Positions 36,392-48,115 are shown, numbered from the stretch's first letter. The stretch is DNA of 64,000 nucleotides from Eucommia ulmoides (GCA_016647705.1 CM028336.1:3100001-3164000), one strand, 5' to 3'. Program-made: numbers and translations. The notes: a model not told the origin generated them from the sequence alone.

Positions 36392-37708
36392 ATGGATTCG
36401 TTGTCCGGTGAAGAAGATGCCGTCGAGACATCTCCGACCGGCCGGTACCTCCGGTACGGCGAAGAGCTCGGCCGGGGAGCTTTTAAGGTTGTTTACAAGG
36501 GGTTCGACCAGGAGTACGGCAGAGAAATCGCCTGGAGCCAAATCTCCGTCGACGAAACCACGATCAAATCGCTGGAGCACCGGCAAGGACTCCTGTCGGA
36601 ATCCGATCTCGTCAAATCTCTAAAGCACGACAACATAATCCGATGCCACCATTCATGGTACGACGGCGAGACCAAGACCATCAACATGATCACGGAGCTC
36701 TTCTGCTCCGGGAGTTTAAGACAGTACCGGAAAAAACACAGGAACGTCGATCTCCGAGCGATCAAGAACTGGGGAAGACAGATCTTAAAAGGGTTAAACT
36801 ATCTCCACACCCATGATCCACCGATCATCCACCGCGATCTGAAGTGCGACAACATTTTTGTGAACGGAAATCAAGCCGAAATCAAGATCGGCGATCTGGG
36901 TTTCGCCACCATCATGAATCAACCCACTTCCCGGACCTTGATCGGAACGCCGGAATTCATGGCGCCGGAGATGTACGATGAGGAATACGACGAACTCGTC
37001 GACGTCTACGCCTTCGGTATGTGCATGTTAGAATTGATCACCTGCGAGTACCCCTACAGCGAGTGCAGAAACCCTGCTCAAATCTACAAGAAGGTGACAA
37101 CCGGCGTAAAACCGGCGGCGCTGCAAAAACTGAAAGATCCCCATGTGAAGCTCTTCATCGAGAAATGTCTGGTTCAAGCTTCTCTCCGGCCATCAGCCGT
37201 GGAGCTTCTCAAGGACCCATTCTTGTCAATGGAGGACACCGTGTTTCAGTTTCAGACATTACCCAAAACCTTAAACCCTCCAAAAATCGAATCCCATCAT
37301 TCTGCCATGGAAGCTTGGAGGGTTAAGGACGTGATTCAGTTCGGGCTAAAAGGGTTTAAGGTTGATCAGAACTCCATCTCTTTAAACCTTAAAATCATCG
37401 ATTTATCCACCGGTAAGCTCGAGAATTCGACGTTTGAGTTCTATCTGAGTTCCGACGATGCGCCCTCCATTGCTGTGGAGCTTGTTAGAGAGAGAATCTT
37501 GTCGGTGAATGATTTGCCGGTTGTTTGTGAGATGATCGACGGGATGATTCTTGAGTTTGTGCCGGATTGGGAACCTTCTTATGGTTATTACAAGGATTCT
37601 GGGATGAACGAAGCCATGTCTGAAAATTACAGTTCGGAGATTTCTTTTACAGATTCATCATGCAACGCCATGTCTAAGGAATTTGGGTATGAGCATTTCT
37701 TTATGTAG
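36392..37708 (+). CDS. WNK: WNK-family Ser/Thr protein kinase, 438 aa, single coding exon
   Basis: Kinase domain at about residues 20-280. Like all WNK (with-no-lysine) kinases, the usual ATP lysine in strand 3 is absent (EIAWSQ), and a lysine in the glycine loop (GRGAFKVVY, K32) takes its place. Other motifs are HRDLKCDN (147-154, D149), DLG (168-170) in place of DFG, and GTPEFMAPE (185-193). Residues about 313-396 resemble the PF2/OSR1-type domain that follows plant WNK kinases. The rest is Ser-rich and ends EHFFM. Plant WNKs act in osmotic and ion signalling, flowering time and circadian control; the substrate here is unknown. The ATG at 36392 gives a normal start, but splicing of a leader intron would add 36 residues from 36149. 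The coding GC content is well above its surroundings. Confidence 0.93.
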   Translation: MDSLSGEEDAVETSPTGRYLRYGEELGRGAFKVVYKGFDQEYGREIAWSQISVDETTIKSLEHRQGLLSESDLVKSLKHDNIIRCHHSWYDGETKTINMITELFCSGSLRQYRKKHRNVDLRAIKNWGRQILKGLNYLHTHDPPIIHRDLKCDNIFVNGNQAEIKIGDLGFATIMNQPTSRTLIGTPEFMAPEMYDEEYDELVDVYAFGMCMLELITCEYPYSECRNPAQIYKKVTTGVKPAALQKLKDPHVKLFIEKCLVQASLRPSAVELLKDPFLSMEDTVFQFQTLPKTLNPPKIESHHSAMEAWRVKDVIQFGLKGFKVDQNSISLNLKIIDLSTGKLENSTFEFYLSSDDAPSIAVELVRERILSVNDLPVVCEMIDGMILEFVPDWEPSYGYYKDSGMNEAMSENYSSEISFTDSSCNAMSKEFGYEHFFM

Positions 37709-37935
37709 ATAAAGATCAATTGGTTGGGTTGGGATGAAAAATTGATTTAGGTAGGATTATTTTTTTGGTTGTTGATAAGTAATTTCATATTTTATGTTGA
37801 TAAATAATTTTTTTTTTTTGAAAATTTGTTCTTAATTTTATTTGGTTAATTGTTTGATTCTAATGAAGAAGAAGATTTTTTTTCCTCAATTATTGGATAT
37901 TTGTGAATTTATATTGATTGATCGTTCCATGGGTT

Positions 37936-37989
37936 GGAATTGGAAGAATGATGTTTTTACTCGGAATTGGAAGAATGATGTTTTTACTC
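37936..37989. repeat. Perfect 27-bp tandem duplication
   Basis: The unit starting GGAATTGGAAGAATGATG is present twice without change (37936-37962, 37963-37989). Confidence 0.9.
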
Positions 37990-39226
37990 AACAAGTGTTA
38001 GTCCGGTTGGCGGAGAGATACTTAGGTCCTTGTCAATTAGGGTTCGACTCTCTTAGAGAGTATTTTAAGAATTAAATCTTAAATGCACCATCCCGATATG
38101 AAAAAATGTGTCCTTAAGATCGCCTGGGTAAGCTCCTTTTGCTTTCCGATTGAGATTTGCAAGCATAAGATCAACAAGGTTTAAACTCTCTGTTTTGATG
38201 CATAAGATTTTTCTCTACCAGTTTGTGTTGTAGTCTACTGATAGAAGAAGCTTGAATGTTTCTTTATAAAATAAAGAAATGTTTGTTTGATTCCATTCAT
38301 CCAAGATAATCTCTGAATAAGATAATTTACCCAAACAATTTTTTATGTGTAACTGATGGTGGTATTTTTGGGATTCATTTCGTCAGCATTTGGACGCCAA
38401 ACACGTGTATATCCTTCTTGTTCTTCCCTGGTTTCTGGACGATAATTCTGGAAGACTTGACTATTTCTTAACAAAATTATTCTCTTCAAATAGATTGGAT
38501 CAAGTTATTGGGCCTTCACAATGCGCCACAAAGTCCAAGTCCATTGATTATTTCCTCAAACATTCCATCGAGGGCTAAGTGCATGGTTTTCGACTAATTA
38601 ATCGCGCTCACCACTCCAATTAGCAATGTTAATCGATCTCTAATTTCTATAAATACCAAGAGACATTCAATGTCATAAGGTAATGCTTATTATTCATATT
38701 ACATCAATTGTTTAGCTATTTCTCCCGAGTTATTACTCTCACTCCGAAGAGGTTTCGCCAGACACACATCTAGAAGGTCTTTGTGAAGGTACCTGCTCTC
38801 AGGACGTTGCCTCTTAGGATCTCAGCTAGGCACTCAAAGAGCACTTAACGAATCTCCAAAACTCAAACTCTCCAGGACTCAGGACTTCACCTCGGCACTC
38901 CAACTCAGCACCTACTCCTACGTAAAATCTGACTAGATTATATTGCTGGTACTTGTCAATTCTCGACACCAACAATATCTAATGGTAAGCTAAACTTGTA
39001 TTTGTAAAATAGGACCAAGTATAGCTGTATCTACATGCCACTGTTAAGGACACATGTGTCATTTGGCCAAAAAAGATTTTTATTTATTTTTTAATGTAAT
39101 TTTTAAGTAGATTAAATTAAAATATACGAGAACAAATAAAAAATTTGACAGACCATGTTCAGAGATAGGGTTATCATGTTACTTTTCAAATAATAAGGGT
39201 TTGATTGTTATTTTTGCAAAGAGTAA

Positions 39227-39665
39227 ATTGCTTTTTATTCTCCTCTACTTTATTTAATTATCACTTTACTTATTTCCGCTTCAAAAAGCCACAATTTACC
39301 TATTTTTACTTTTAAACAAAAATGAGATTTTTTTTTTTTTTTTTTTTCCGTTCAAATTAACAGAACATACTTAAGAATAGATGAAATTAATTTTTTCATC
39401 TTTTTTTTTATGAAATAGATGAGATTGTCTATTTATTTTAATTTATTTTTTAAATATTTCTAATAAAAAAATTAAATCAAAATTATAATAAAATAGACAA
39501 TTTCCTCTATTTCATCCAAAACTTGGATAAAAAATTTAACTCCATACATTTTAAGCATATTTCTTTAATTTAAACGGAAAAAAAATTAATTTATCACTTT
39601 GTTCAAAAGTAGAAGTATGTAAAATGTAGTGATGATTAGACAAAATAGGAAAGGTGAAAGACAAT
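39227..39665. mobile_element. MITE related to those in PEPKR1 introns
   Basis: The left end has CTCCTCTACTTTATTTAATT and the right end, reversed, has a similar CTATTTTGTCTAATCATCAC. Interior words such as AAATAGACAATTTC and TTTAAGCATATTTC match 12240-12690. Confidence 0.5.
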
Positions 39666-40797
39666 CGCAAACGACGGTGGTAGGGGTCTATTTTTTTAGG
39701 CACATAGAAGGGGAAACAAAACACAACTACAAGCACCGGTCAAAAGCATTTGCATTCATCTTCGCAAAAACCATCTCTGTCATGTCTTCCAATGGATTCC
39801 ATAATCTTTATTTTCACTCCACCATTCACGCCTAGATAATCAACACACCTATTTTCCTCCTAATGGACAAACTGGAGAATGTAGCTATTGTTCTTCAATA
39901 ATCTCTTACAATTTTTCACCCAAGATTTATATCTGTACAGCTTTGGACAACCTCAAAACATGAGAGAAACCGTTTTTCGTGAGTCTGTCTCCACAATCAA
40001 TCTCGGTAGGTCTCTTTTTGAGACTATGCCGATTACCATGTGAATGTTTCTCAGCTTCGCTTCTACCCTGTGCACTCCGATTGGAATCAACCTTTAACGG
40101 TACACAATCCAAAATATATCGGAATTAGGGTATAAAAATGTAATTTTCCCAATTTTGCACACCCACAAAGCAGGAACCAGAGAGCAACCCTTAACACTAT
40201 CTCGAATTCACGTGGAATTCGTAATTCGCCGTTCCGACGGAACTCCTTTGTCTTCTCGCTGGCACCGATCGATTTTTCCGGCCATCCGCCATTTCAAGTA
40301 AGTCCTCTAAACGCTATCTTGTCTTTCCACAAATATAATAGCGTTGTTTTGAATTCTCGTGGTCATGAATCGAATTCCCGAAGCTGATTTCGTTTTCGTC
40401 GCTAATCTAGGGTTCTTTCTTCAATCATTTGTAATCCGATCTAATTTTGTTTCCTCACGCACATAATCGACTCCTTGATTTTGTTGTTATCTCCTCATTG
40501 AACAATTTGAATTTTGTATAATATTGATTTATACACATTGATTCCATTAGATTGATCTCCAATTTTGAATAGTTGAATCTAGAATCGTTTAGTGTTTCTG
40601 TTCATTGTTTTCCAGGAAATTTGGAACAAGAATAACAGATAAATCGGAACAAAAAAATCTGTTTCTGTTTATGTTTCCGGATTTCTAGCACAAATTTCTG
40701 GGATATAAACAGTAACAAGAACCCTAAAAACTTGATATAAGAACATTCTGAGATCACTGACAATCCCCTCTACAAATTTGTTTTCCAGAATCTTCAA

Positions 40798-41241
40798 ATG
40801 GCCTACTCTCTAACTCTCTCTTCCACAAGCCTCATTAAATCAACCTTAATCCCTCCAAAAACTATGATGTTTCCTCGAAAAAACACGACATTCATTGTCC
40901 GAGCCGTGCAAGACGACGATCGCCCTCGAAGATTGATTGATATTATCCGATTAGTACCCGAAATCTCTAGAAATTACTTCAAAAGTCCCCCTAGAAGGGC
41001 ACTTTTTGGGGGGATATCCTTGTTGGGTGGCTTCTACGTCGCTCAGACAATCTCCCTCTCGTTTGGAGCTCTGGGCGTGAACGATGTTATTGCAGCCGTT
41101 CTATGTGTTCTTCTAACAGAGTATGTGACTAGGTTTTATTACAGCCGTCCGAGGGTGACTTTCCCCGTTGCTCTACTCAACAATTTCAAGATGGGTTTCA
41201 CTTACGGCCTCTTCATTGATGCTTTCAAGCTTGCCAGTTAG
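40798..41241 (+). CDS. YCF20-like (DUF565) chloroplast membrane protein, 147 aa
   Basis: The first 35 residues are Ser/Thr-rich with few acids, a likely plastid transit peptide. The mature part has one hydrophobic segment at about 66-88 (GGISLLGGFYVAQT), a second at about 93-112 (VIAAVLCVLL), and a conserved end LNNFKMGFTYGLFIDAFKLA. This pattern matches the nuclear homologues of the plastid ycf20 family. Some Arabidopsis members affect non-photochemical quenching of light energy; the biochemical role is not known. The coding part is one exon, with a leader intron probable at 40298-40788. Length is normal for the family and nothing is missing. Confidence 0.85.
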   Translation: MAYSLTLSSTSLIKSTLIPPKTMMFPRKNTTFIVRAVQDDDRPRRLIDIIRLVPEISRNYFKSPPRRALFGGISLLGGFYVAQTISLSFGALGVNDVIAAVLCVLLTEYVTRFYYSRPRVTFPVALLNNFKMGFTYGLFIDAFKLAS

Positions 41242-44148
41242 AAAACTGGTATGTGTGCACTGATGTCTCGTACGCTTAAATGGAATGGAATCGAATTTTG
41301 AATGCACAGTCTGATTCTTTTTATGAACATTGTACTATGATATTCTGCTCAATTTGTTTTCCCTGTCGGAAATCATGTGAAAAACACAGTGGGTTCAGGG
41401 CAGCCGCCCAACTTGTTAGGACTGGCCCTGAAATTTTAGGGTTCAGGTGAATGGTTTAAGCCCATAGGACCAGGCTCGGGCTATAGATTTAGGCTTTTTT
41501 TCAAATTTAGGGTTTCCATCGTGTTGAACGTATTTGGTGATGGCCCGGCCCGGCCCGGCCGACTCGTCATGAAACAATAATGTATGAAGATATTATGTCT
41601 ATATTACTAAAAAAATGTAAGAGACACGGAAATCTTGTTCTTATTCTTTTTTTTTTTTCCTTAAATATGAATATTTAGATTTTCTTTTTTCCTTTTTTTT
41701 ACAAATTCATTAAACTAATGTTGTACGTTATATATATTTTATAGGGAATTTTATTATTTGATCCTCAAAAGATAGTGTATTGAGAAAATGATCTTGTGTT
41801 GTATTTACAATTTATGGCATTTTGTTAAAAATTGTGAGTATTCACTTTTTCAAAACCCACCACATTATCAAAATCATCCCATGCAATTCACGGTTGATAG
41901 AAAATAAAAAAAAAATACACCAAATTAATTTTAATTTTTTTTTCTTTTTGACGATATGAATTTCAATTTTTTTGGGTAATTTTTTGTTGGTTTGTGAATG
42001 TTCATGCTTTTTGAAAAATTAATCTACGAAAAATCATCTTTCCAACTACATGAATATGAACATTTTTATTTTTATTTATTTTTTAATATTTAATACATAT
42101 TGATACTAATTGTATTACTGTGAATGTTTATATTTTTTACAAAAACACATCAAAATATATATTTTTGCCAAAACACAAAAAATACTACGATATGAACATT
42201 CACTCAGATACATTAATAAAAATATTCACACAAAACAAAATGATTAAACAATCACAATCACAATTAATAAATCAAATTCCATTAAAATCATAACTGTAAC
42301 ACCAAAAATAAAACAATAAACATTCAACAAAAAACAAAACATAACCACATGAATATTCACAAACACAAAATCGATCAACAAGAGGTTCGGCACTGTCGCC
42401 GATAAACTCTAGCGGCCAGTGGTGACTACGGTGGCGAAATAGCATGAGTGGAGCCAAAGAACATTCACATGAACAAAAATTCCATATAAATCGGCAAAAA
42501 AATTAGATGAATATTTATAGATCTTGAATGCGAAGAGTAAACACATTCAATCTGATCTGAACATTCACATATATCAGAAATCTCATACAAATCACATAGC
42601 TAAACATTCACATGGTCTGAAAATTATCAGATCTGAAAATCTCACTGTTTCGACGTCCGTTCATCGTCGCCGCCTAGTCCATTCTCCCATAGATCTGAGG
42701 GACTGGAGTGCGACGACGAAGGGGAGGCTTGCGAGCACAGGCTGAGAAAGCGAGAAAAAGATCGAGAGAGAAAGAAAAGTCCGCAATCGACACCATCGTG
42801 AATAGGACGACCTTCCACCATCGACGCCATCGTCGATTGACCACCGCCGTCAGACGAGAGACGGCTGAGGACTGTTAAATCGACCGCCGCTGTCGTCCAT
42901 CGATCACCGCCGCAATCGTCCCCCACCGTCGTCCATCGATCACCGCCGCAATTGTCCCCCATTGTCGCCCACCGCAATCGTCAATCTCTAGGTCGTCGTG
43001 ACGGTCGTTGGCGACGGTGAATCGCTAGGTCGTTAATCAACGGTCGTTACGGCTTGCGAGCATCGGTGGTTTGCGACGGTCGTTCGGCTATTTAGAGAAA
43101 GCTAGCAAGCAACGATGGTTCGCGACGCTCGTTCGTTAATTGAGAGAAAGTTTGCGGGCACCAGCGGTTCGCGACGGTGGTTCGCCGATTGAGAGGGCTT
43201 GCGATTGAAGGGAGGCGGCTGAGCTTCAAAGGGGAATGAAAATATAGTTTCTTAGGGTTTCATGTATATATTAAGGGGTATAATTGTCCATTTTTTTGTT
43301 TATTTTTTGAAAATGACTTTTTTCTAATAATATTTAAAAAAGGGTTTAAAAAATAATCTTTTTCAAAAACAGGATAAATGAGGAAAGAGAAAGTTAAAAA
43401 AGGCATAAATAATAAAAACCCTTATTTTATATATATATTGTGTTTATTTATGTTATTTATGCACAATATTTCTACTTATTGACGCATCTCGAAAAATTCT
43501 TGAAAACTTAAGTGTCGTCTAAAACACTCATAGAAATAATCTGTGTTGGGTTTTTGGAAAAAAGTTTGAGCTTAGTTTGTAAAGAATACAAGAGTTACCA
43601 CCTAGTATAGAGTTGAATTAGTGTCCTAGGCGAACGAGATTTTTAAAAATATTTTTTATTTATGAAATGACTGAAAAGTTTTAACTCCGAGAAAAGGTTT
43701 AATCAAGAAGATTCCAAAAACATTCTGGGTCGGTTATTAGATCAATTTTGGTTTTAAAAAATTGAAATTTCATCTCAAATAAAATATTTTTTCGGATTTT
43801 TTCAGAAAGAAAAAAACAATATGGGTATATATAGAGAAAAAAAAAAAGGTTCATTTGAGTAAACAATTTCCATTCCAAAGTTAAGTATATGATATGGTCC
43901 AAAGTATTTTTTTTCATTTATCAATTTAGGTGGATTTAACAAAAAAATCTAACTTTTACACTTCAGCCCAAAGTATATAGAGGTAAGGTGTCTATAAGGT
44001 AGTAAATTGAAAATGAGTTTAAATACGAGTAAACCCTAACTATCCGTAACAATAAATTAAAAAATACTATGTAACAAAAAAAATTTATCAAAAAGAAAAA
44101 AGAAAGAAAGAAAGAAATATACTATATCCCGACCCATGAACACCATTA
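41242..44148. other. Region between the YCF20-like and PPR genes
   Basis: Near 41530-41560 is a CCCGG repeat. Most of the rest is the element at 41741-43424 and AT-rich DNA with A/T runs. The last 250 bases are the 3' flank of the PPR gene. No gene is seen. Confidence 0.5.
41741..43424. mobile_element. Putative non-autonomous element with GAACATTCAC subterminal repeats and GC-rich core
   Basis: The ends look inverted: GGGAATTTTATTATTTGATC on the left and, reversed, GGGTTTTTATTATTTATGCC on the right. From 41990 to 42620 a GAACATTCAC or GTGAATGTTC word occurs roughly a dozen times in both orientations. From 42640 to 43200 the DNA is CG-rich with tandem units, such as GTCCATCGATCACCGCCGCA twice and GGTTCGCGACGNTCGTTCG-like words three times. 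The layout suggests a Mutator-like or similar DNA transposon, but no transposase is present. Confidence 0.45.
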
Positions 44149-45930
44149 CTACCCAGCATTCAACTCTATAGAACTCCAACCGGTCGGCTTTTGAACATTA
44201 CCCACCTCCATCATCTCCCTCATTTTCATCGCCTCATCCCATCTCCCCGAACTGGCGTACGCTTTCGAGGTCAAAACGTAATTTCCACCATTTTCGGGGT
44301 CCAATTCAAAAACCTTCTTACGCGCGATCTCCCCTAGGGCTAAATTCCGATGAGCCTCACAAGCACTTAACAACATCCTCCAAACGACGACGTCCGGATC
44401 GAAAGGCATTCGCTTTATGAACTCGTACGCCTTATTCAGCTCGCCAGTGCGACACAACAGATCGACCACACACCCATAATGCTTCATCTCGGGCACCAAC
44501 CCGTGCTCTCTCTCCATACTATTGAAATAATCCAACCCTTTTTCGACTAAACCGGCGTGAGCGCACGCTACTAGAATCCCGACAAAGATTCCGTGGTTTG
44601 GCCTAAAATTTTCCCTGATCATCCGAGAGTAAAGCCCTAGCGCCTGATCAGCCATCCCGTTCACTGCTAACCCTGAAACCAACGAAGTCCATGAAATCGT
44701 GTCTTTATCTCCCATTGTTTCGAAAACCTGCATTGCCTGTACGATCGATCCACATTTGCAATACATGTCGATCAATGAATTCCCGACGTGGATGTCGGTT
44801 TTGATTTTGTGGGTTTTGACATATTCATGCACCGCTTCGCCCACGTCTAGGGTTCCTAGATGGGCACAGGCGGAGAGGACACTGGCAACAGTGATTTCAT
44901 CGGGCTTGATCTTGGTGGCCATCATCTCTTTGAAGAGGGTAATGGCTTGAGAGAATCGATCGGCTTGAGAGTAGCCGGTGATCATGGATGTCCATGATAT
45001 CACGTCTCTTTCAGGCATTTCGTCGAACAGTTTTCTGGCATGGACTAAACCGCCCGATTTTGTGTACCCCATGATCATGGTGTTCCATGAAACCGTGTTC
45101 TTCTCCTTCAACCGATCGAATACTTCTCTCGCCAATTCGATCGAACCGAGCCTCCCGTACATATCAATCAAAGTGTTACCCAAGTATAGATCATCAATTT
45201 GATTGTCTTTGATGTATTGAACTGCTGAATTGATCATTCTTTGATCGCCTGTTCGGCTACAGGCTAAGATGACTTTCACCATTGTTACTGCATCAGCCTT
45301 CACGTTTTCTCTTACCATTGATTCGAAAAGGGTCAAAACTTCCTTGAATTGGTTGCTATGGCTATACCCACAGATCAACGAGTTCCATGAGACTAAATCA
45401 CGTTCGCGCATTTCGTCGAACAGTTTTCGCGCAAAACCCAGCTCACCACAGGCGGCGTACATGCTGATAAAAGCGTTGCGAACGTATAGATACGATTCAA
45501 ACCCTAGTTTCAGAGCGTGAAGATGAATCTTCTGTCCGTATTTCAGATTCGAAATCTTAGCACAAGCCTTGGAGATGAATATGAACGTCAGGTTGTTTCC
45601 GTTGAGTCCTTTGTGACGCATTTTGTCATACAGTTGGACTGCATCGATGGGTCGATCGCTCCACGATAAGCCACGAATCATGGAGTTCCAAATTGATAGC
45701 GTCGGTCGATCGATCTGATCGAAGACGAAGCGGGCTTTTTGGAGGGTGGTTGGGGAGAGAGCGTAGGATCGAACGACGTCCGACATGGGAAATGGGTCGG
45801 TGTGAAGATGGGTTCTGATGAGGTGAGCATGGAGCTCTTTAATGGCGCCATTGTAGATGTTTGAATTGCAGGAGAGTCGTTGATCTGAGCTTGAGAATGT
45901 GGAGAACGAACGAGAAATGGCAAATTTCAT
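44149..45930 (-). CDS. Pentatricopeptide repeat protein, PLS class, E subgroup, 593 aa
   Basis: Intronless, with about a dozen helical repeats. Repeat signatures are clear, for example VSWNSLICGYSHSNQF, VSWNTMIMGYTKSG, ISWTSMITGYSQADRF and ISWTSLVSGLAVNG. The repeats end in an E domain from about residue 500 (VVVWRMLLSACEAHRNLALG through KPTGWSSIELNAG). No DYW deaminase domain follows. Such proteins bind specific RNA sites in mitochondria or chloroplasts and usually take part in C-to-U editing with partner proteins. The Ser/Phe-rich N-terminus fits an organelle targeting peptide. The target RNA and orthologue cannot be told without repeat-code analysis. Start and stop are clear and there are no frame breaks. 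Confidence 0.93.
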   Translation of the reverse strand: MKFAISRSFSTFSSSDQRLSCNSNIYNGAIKELHAHLIRTHLHTDPFPMSDVVRSYALSPTTLQKARFVFDQIDRPTLSIWNSMIRGLSWSDRPIDAVQLYDKMRHKGLNGNNLTFIFISKACAKISNLKYGQKIHLHALKLGFESYLYVRNAFISMYAACGELGFARKLFDEMRERDLVSWNSLICGYSHSNQFKEVLTLFESMVRENVKADAVTMVKVILACSRTGDQRMINSAVQYIKDNQIDDLYLGNTLIDMYGRLGSIELAREVFDRLKEKNTVSWNTMIMGYTKSGGLVHARKLFDEMPERDVISWTSMITGYSQADRFSQAITLFKEMMATKIKPDEITVASVLSACAHLGTLDVGEAVHEYVKTHKIKTDIHVGNSLIDMYCKCGSIVQAMQVFETMGDKDTISWTSLVSGLAVNGMADQALGLYSRMIRENFRPNHGIFVGILVACAHAGLVEKGLDYFNSMEREHGLVPEMKHYGCVVDLLCRTGELNKAYEFIKRMPFDPDVVVWRMLLSACEAHRNLALGEIARKKVFELDPENGGNYVLTSKAYASSGRWDEAMKMREMMEVGNVQKPTGWSSIELNAG

Positions 45931-47172
45931 GAGAAATTACTGATTTATGAACAGTAGAACAGGATTTTTAATTAGAACAGATGTGGATTTCTGGGGTTTT
46001 GACACTTTGTACCCTGAAGTTTGATTCGTATCATCTCTTCTAGAGATGATACGAATTTCTATGTGGATACTTTGAAGTTCCACTTCTAGATTTGTATACA
46101 ATGGAATTAGGCCAAAATAGTCTTCCATCCAAATCCCAACTGGTCACGCAATAATCATCCAACTTCTCATCTTCCCAGAAAGTTTACGTCTGTGTTCACA
46201 TTATAAAATCCTGCCATAGGAGCCGTCCAAATAGGTGAGGAAGAACAAGAAGTGCCATCTTGGTGAAGTTTGTTTAAGCAATTTTCTAAAAGGAAAAAAA
46301 TACCTAGGTAATAGACTAAATCTATCATATGGCCCTACTAGTTTTTTTTTTGCACACAATAGTCCTAGATTTTGCGCTAGTTTTTACCAAAAAGTCCTGA
46401 ATTTTTTAGTTGGACGATTTTACCCTTCCACATTGAAATTGCATGAAGTGAGATCTGGTCACTTCGTCACCTCCCTTCTCCACTGAGACTGATTGATCAA
46501 TCGTCTGGATCTCACATCTTCACCATCGATCGCGCCACCATCTTTGCCGTCTCCGCTTTGGAGTTTGTTGCCGCTACCATCGTCGTTGTCGCCACTATCT
46601 TCACCCTCTCTCCTTTTCCCACTGAAATCGATCTATCAATCGTCTGGATCTCATATCTTCATCATCGATCTCACCACCATATTCGCCGTCGATCTTAACC
46701 GTCTTTGCCCTCTCTCCCTTCCCCGCTGAGATCAATTGATTGATCGTCTGGATCTCGCATTTTTGTTGTCAATCACGCCACCATCTTCGCTGTTGATCTC
46801 GCATGATTGGTCACCGAAATCGTCAGGTATGTCACTGCTCTCACTCGCCCGTCAATCTCGCATGATTGGTCAATTGATCGTTTGGATTGAACACAATCGG
46901 GTTTCTTGATTTGGGGTTTATGCATTTGAAATCGAAAATTCGATGATTCCGTTGAATGAACAAACTATTGGGTTTCTTGATTTGGGTACAAATTGGGTTT
47001 ACGCATACAAACAATTGGGTTTTTACGGCGGTGAAAGTGGAATATAACGTGAGATTGTGTTATATTCCAATGTGCGGAAGGATAAAATTGTCATTAAAAG
47101 ACAAAATAACTATTTTGTAACATGTGTTTAAAAAGGATGTATTCAATTGTTTTGTCTTTTTATGACGGCTTC
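45931..47172. other. PPR upstream region and repeat-rich spacer
   Basis: 45985-46110 has a GTTTTGACACTTTGTACC end-like word, shared with MITEs at 56055 and 59777, plus a short hairpin around GTATCATCTC/GAGATGATAC. 46490-46870 holds imperfect repeats. No gene is recognised. Confidence 0.5.
46490..46870. repeat. Imperfect tandem repeats (about 125 bp)
   Basis: ATCGTCTGGATCTC recurs near 46500, 46638 and 46744, each followed by CATCNTC(A/G)CCATCGATC-like sequence and a CT-rich part. Confidence 0.65.
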
Positions 47173-48022
47173 TTGGTAAACGCTCTTTTCTAAAAACTCT
47201 TTGGCCAGCCTTAGGCATGTAAAGTTTTCTAATCATAGGTACATAGTTAATATTACCTATTAATATTAACTGAAGACTAAAAAATAAATTAATGAAATAA
47301 AAATTAAATACTCAAAAATTGAAAAATATATGTAAGAATTCCTTAATTTATTTTTTATTTTTTTTAAAGTTACAAAAAAAAAAAATAAAAAAAAGAGAAA
47401 ATTACCACTAACTACCAAAATAGTTTTTTCCTTTACCAATAAAGCCTAATTAGTTAAAATTGAATTAAAAACTCCTATTCTAATCAATATTTGAACTGAT
47501 TAGTCTAATTTTTAAAAAAATTTAAATGTCAAATTACCGTGCTGCCCCTGATGCTTTTTTACCCCTAATAGCTCGTGCTCGCCGTTCATGTCCATTCTCT
47601 CTGCCTCGTTGTTCGTCGCCGCCCGTGCCGACCGATATCGTCGGCCGTCGCCGTTCGATTGTCCCATGCTTCATTGTCGTTTTTCGCCGCTATAATCTTC
47701 CATTTTCTTCTCTGTCTCGCCGTTCAACCGTCGCTGCCATTGCCGATCGTTTTTCCCCTAATTCATCGCCGTCCGTTGCCGCCGTTGATTTTCGTTGATT
47801 TCTGTTTACATATTTCTATTTATTGCTTATTATTTGTTCCAGATTTTTGGTTTAGGGTTCCATATCTCTGTTCATGCTTAGTATTGTTCTAGATTTATTG
47901 GTGTAGGGTTTCATATTTCTATGTTTTCATCTATTTTTCATGATTATCATGTTAATTTAAAGCTGAATCGTTTAACTGACCGTATGTCATGCCCTAAATC
48001 TTTGATTTGTTTCTCCGAATTG

Positions 48023-48115
48023 ATGTACATAACTAGGTTTTTGATAAAGCTCAAGAACGAGACCGTGTCGATTGAGCTCAAGAAATGGAACCATTGTTCA
48101 TGGAACCATCACAAG
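48023..48115 (+). pseudogene. SmD1: Captured SmD1 exon fragment, copy 1 (frameshifted)
   Basis: Reading from ATG 48023 gives YITRFLIKLKNETVSIELK, nearly the start of the spliceosomal core protein SmD1. One extra A (the run AAGAAATGG) then shifts the frame, so the NGT...HGT part is read in the wrong frame. The exon ends at CACAAG, followed by GTAAAC, which looks like the original intron donor. This points to capture of genomic DNA rather than a cDNA copy. The rest of SmD1, with its Sm2 motif and GR-rich tail, is absent. Confidence 0.8.

Larger units (their letters stand above)
37709..40797. other. Region between the WNK and YCF20-like genes
   Basis: It contains a tandem 27-bp repeat (37936-37989), a stretch with a pol III B-box-like word GGGTTCGACTCTC near 38040 (possible SINE), and an LTR-like piece near 38690-38990. 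A MITE lies at 39227-39665. The YCF20-like leader follows from about 40150, with a probable leader intron 40298-40788 (GTAAGT to TTTCCAG). No other coding sequence is seen. Confidence 0.45.

Noticed and set aside
36374-36765. Minus-strand frames over the WNK start
   Set aside because: Shadows of a GC-rich real coding region.
37986-38100. A tRNA gene or confirmed SINE
   Set aside because: Only a B-box-like word is seen. No cloverleaf, A box of good quality, or target duplication could be shown.
38690-38990. A complete LTR
   Set aside because: Ends look LTR-like (TGTTGGTGTC in reverse) but no partner LTR or target duplication was found in the window.
47526-47892. Two overlapping frames (90 and 105 codons)
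   Set aside because: The CG-rich block gives overlapping open frames that are not kept in the second copy of the unit.
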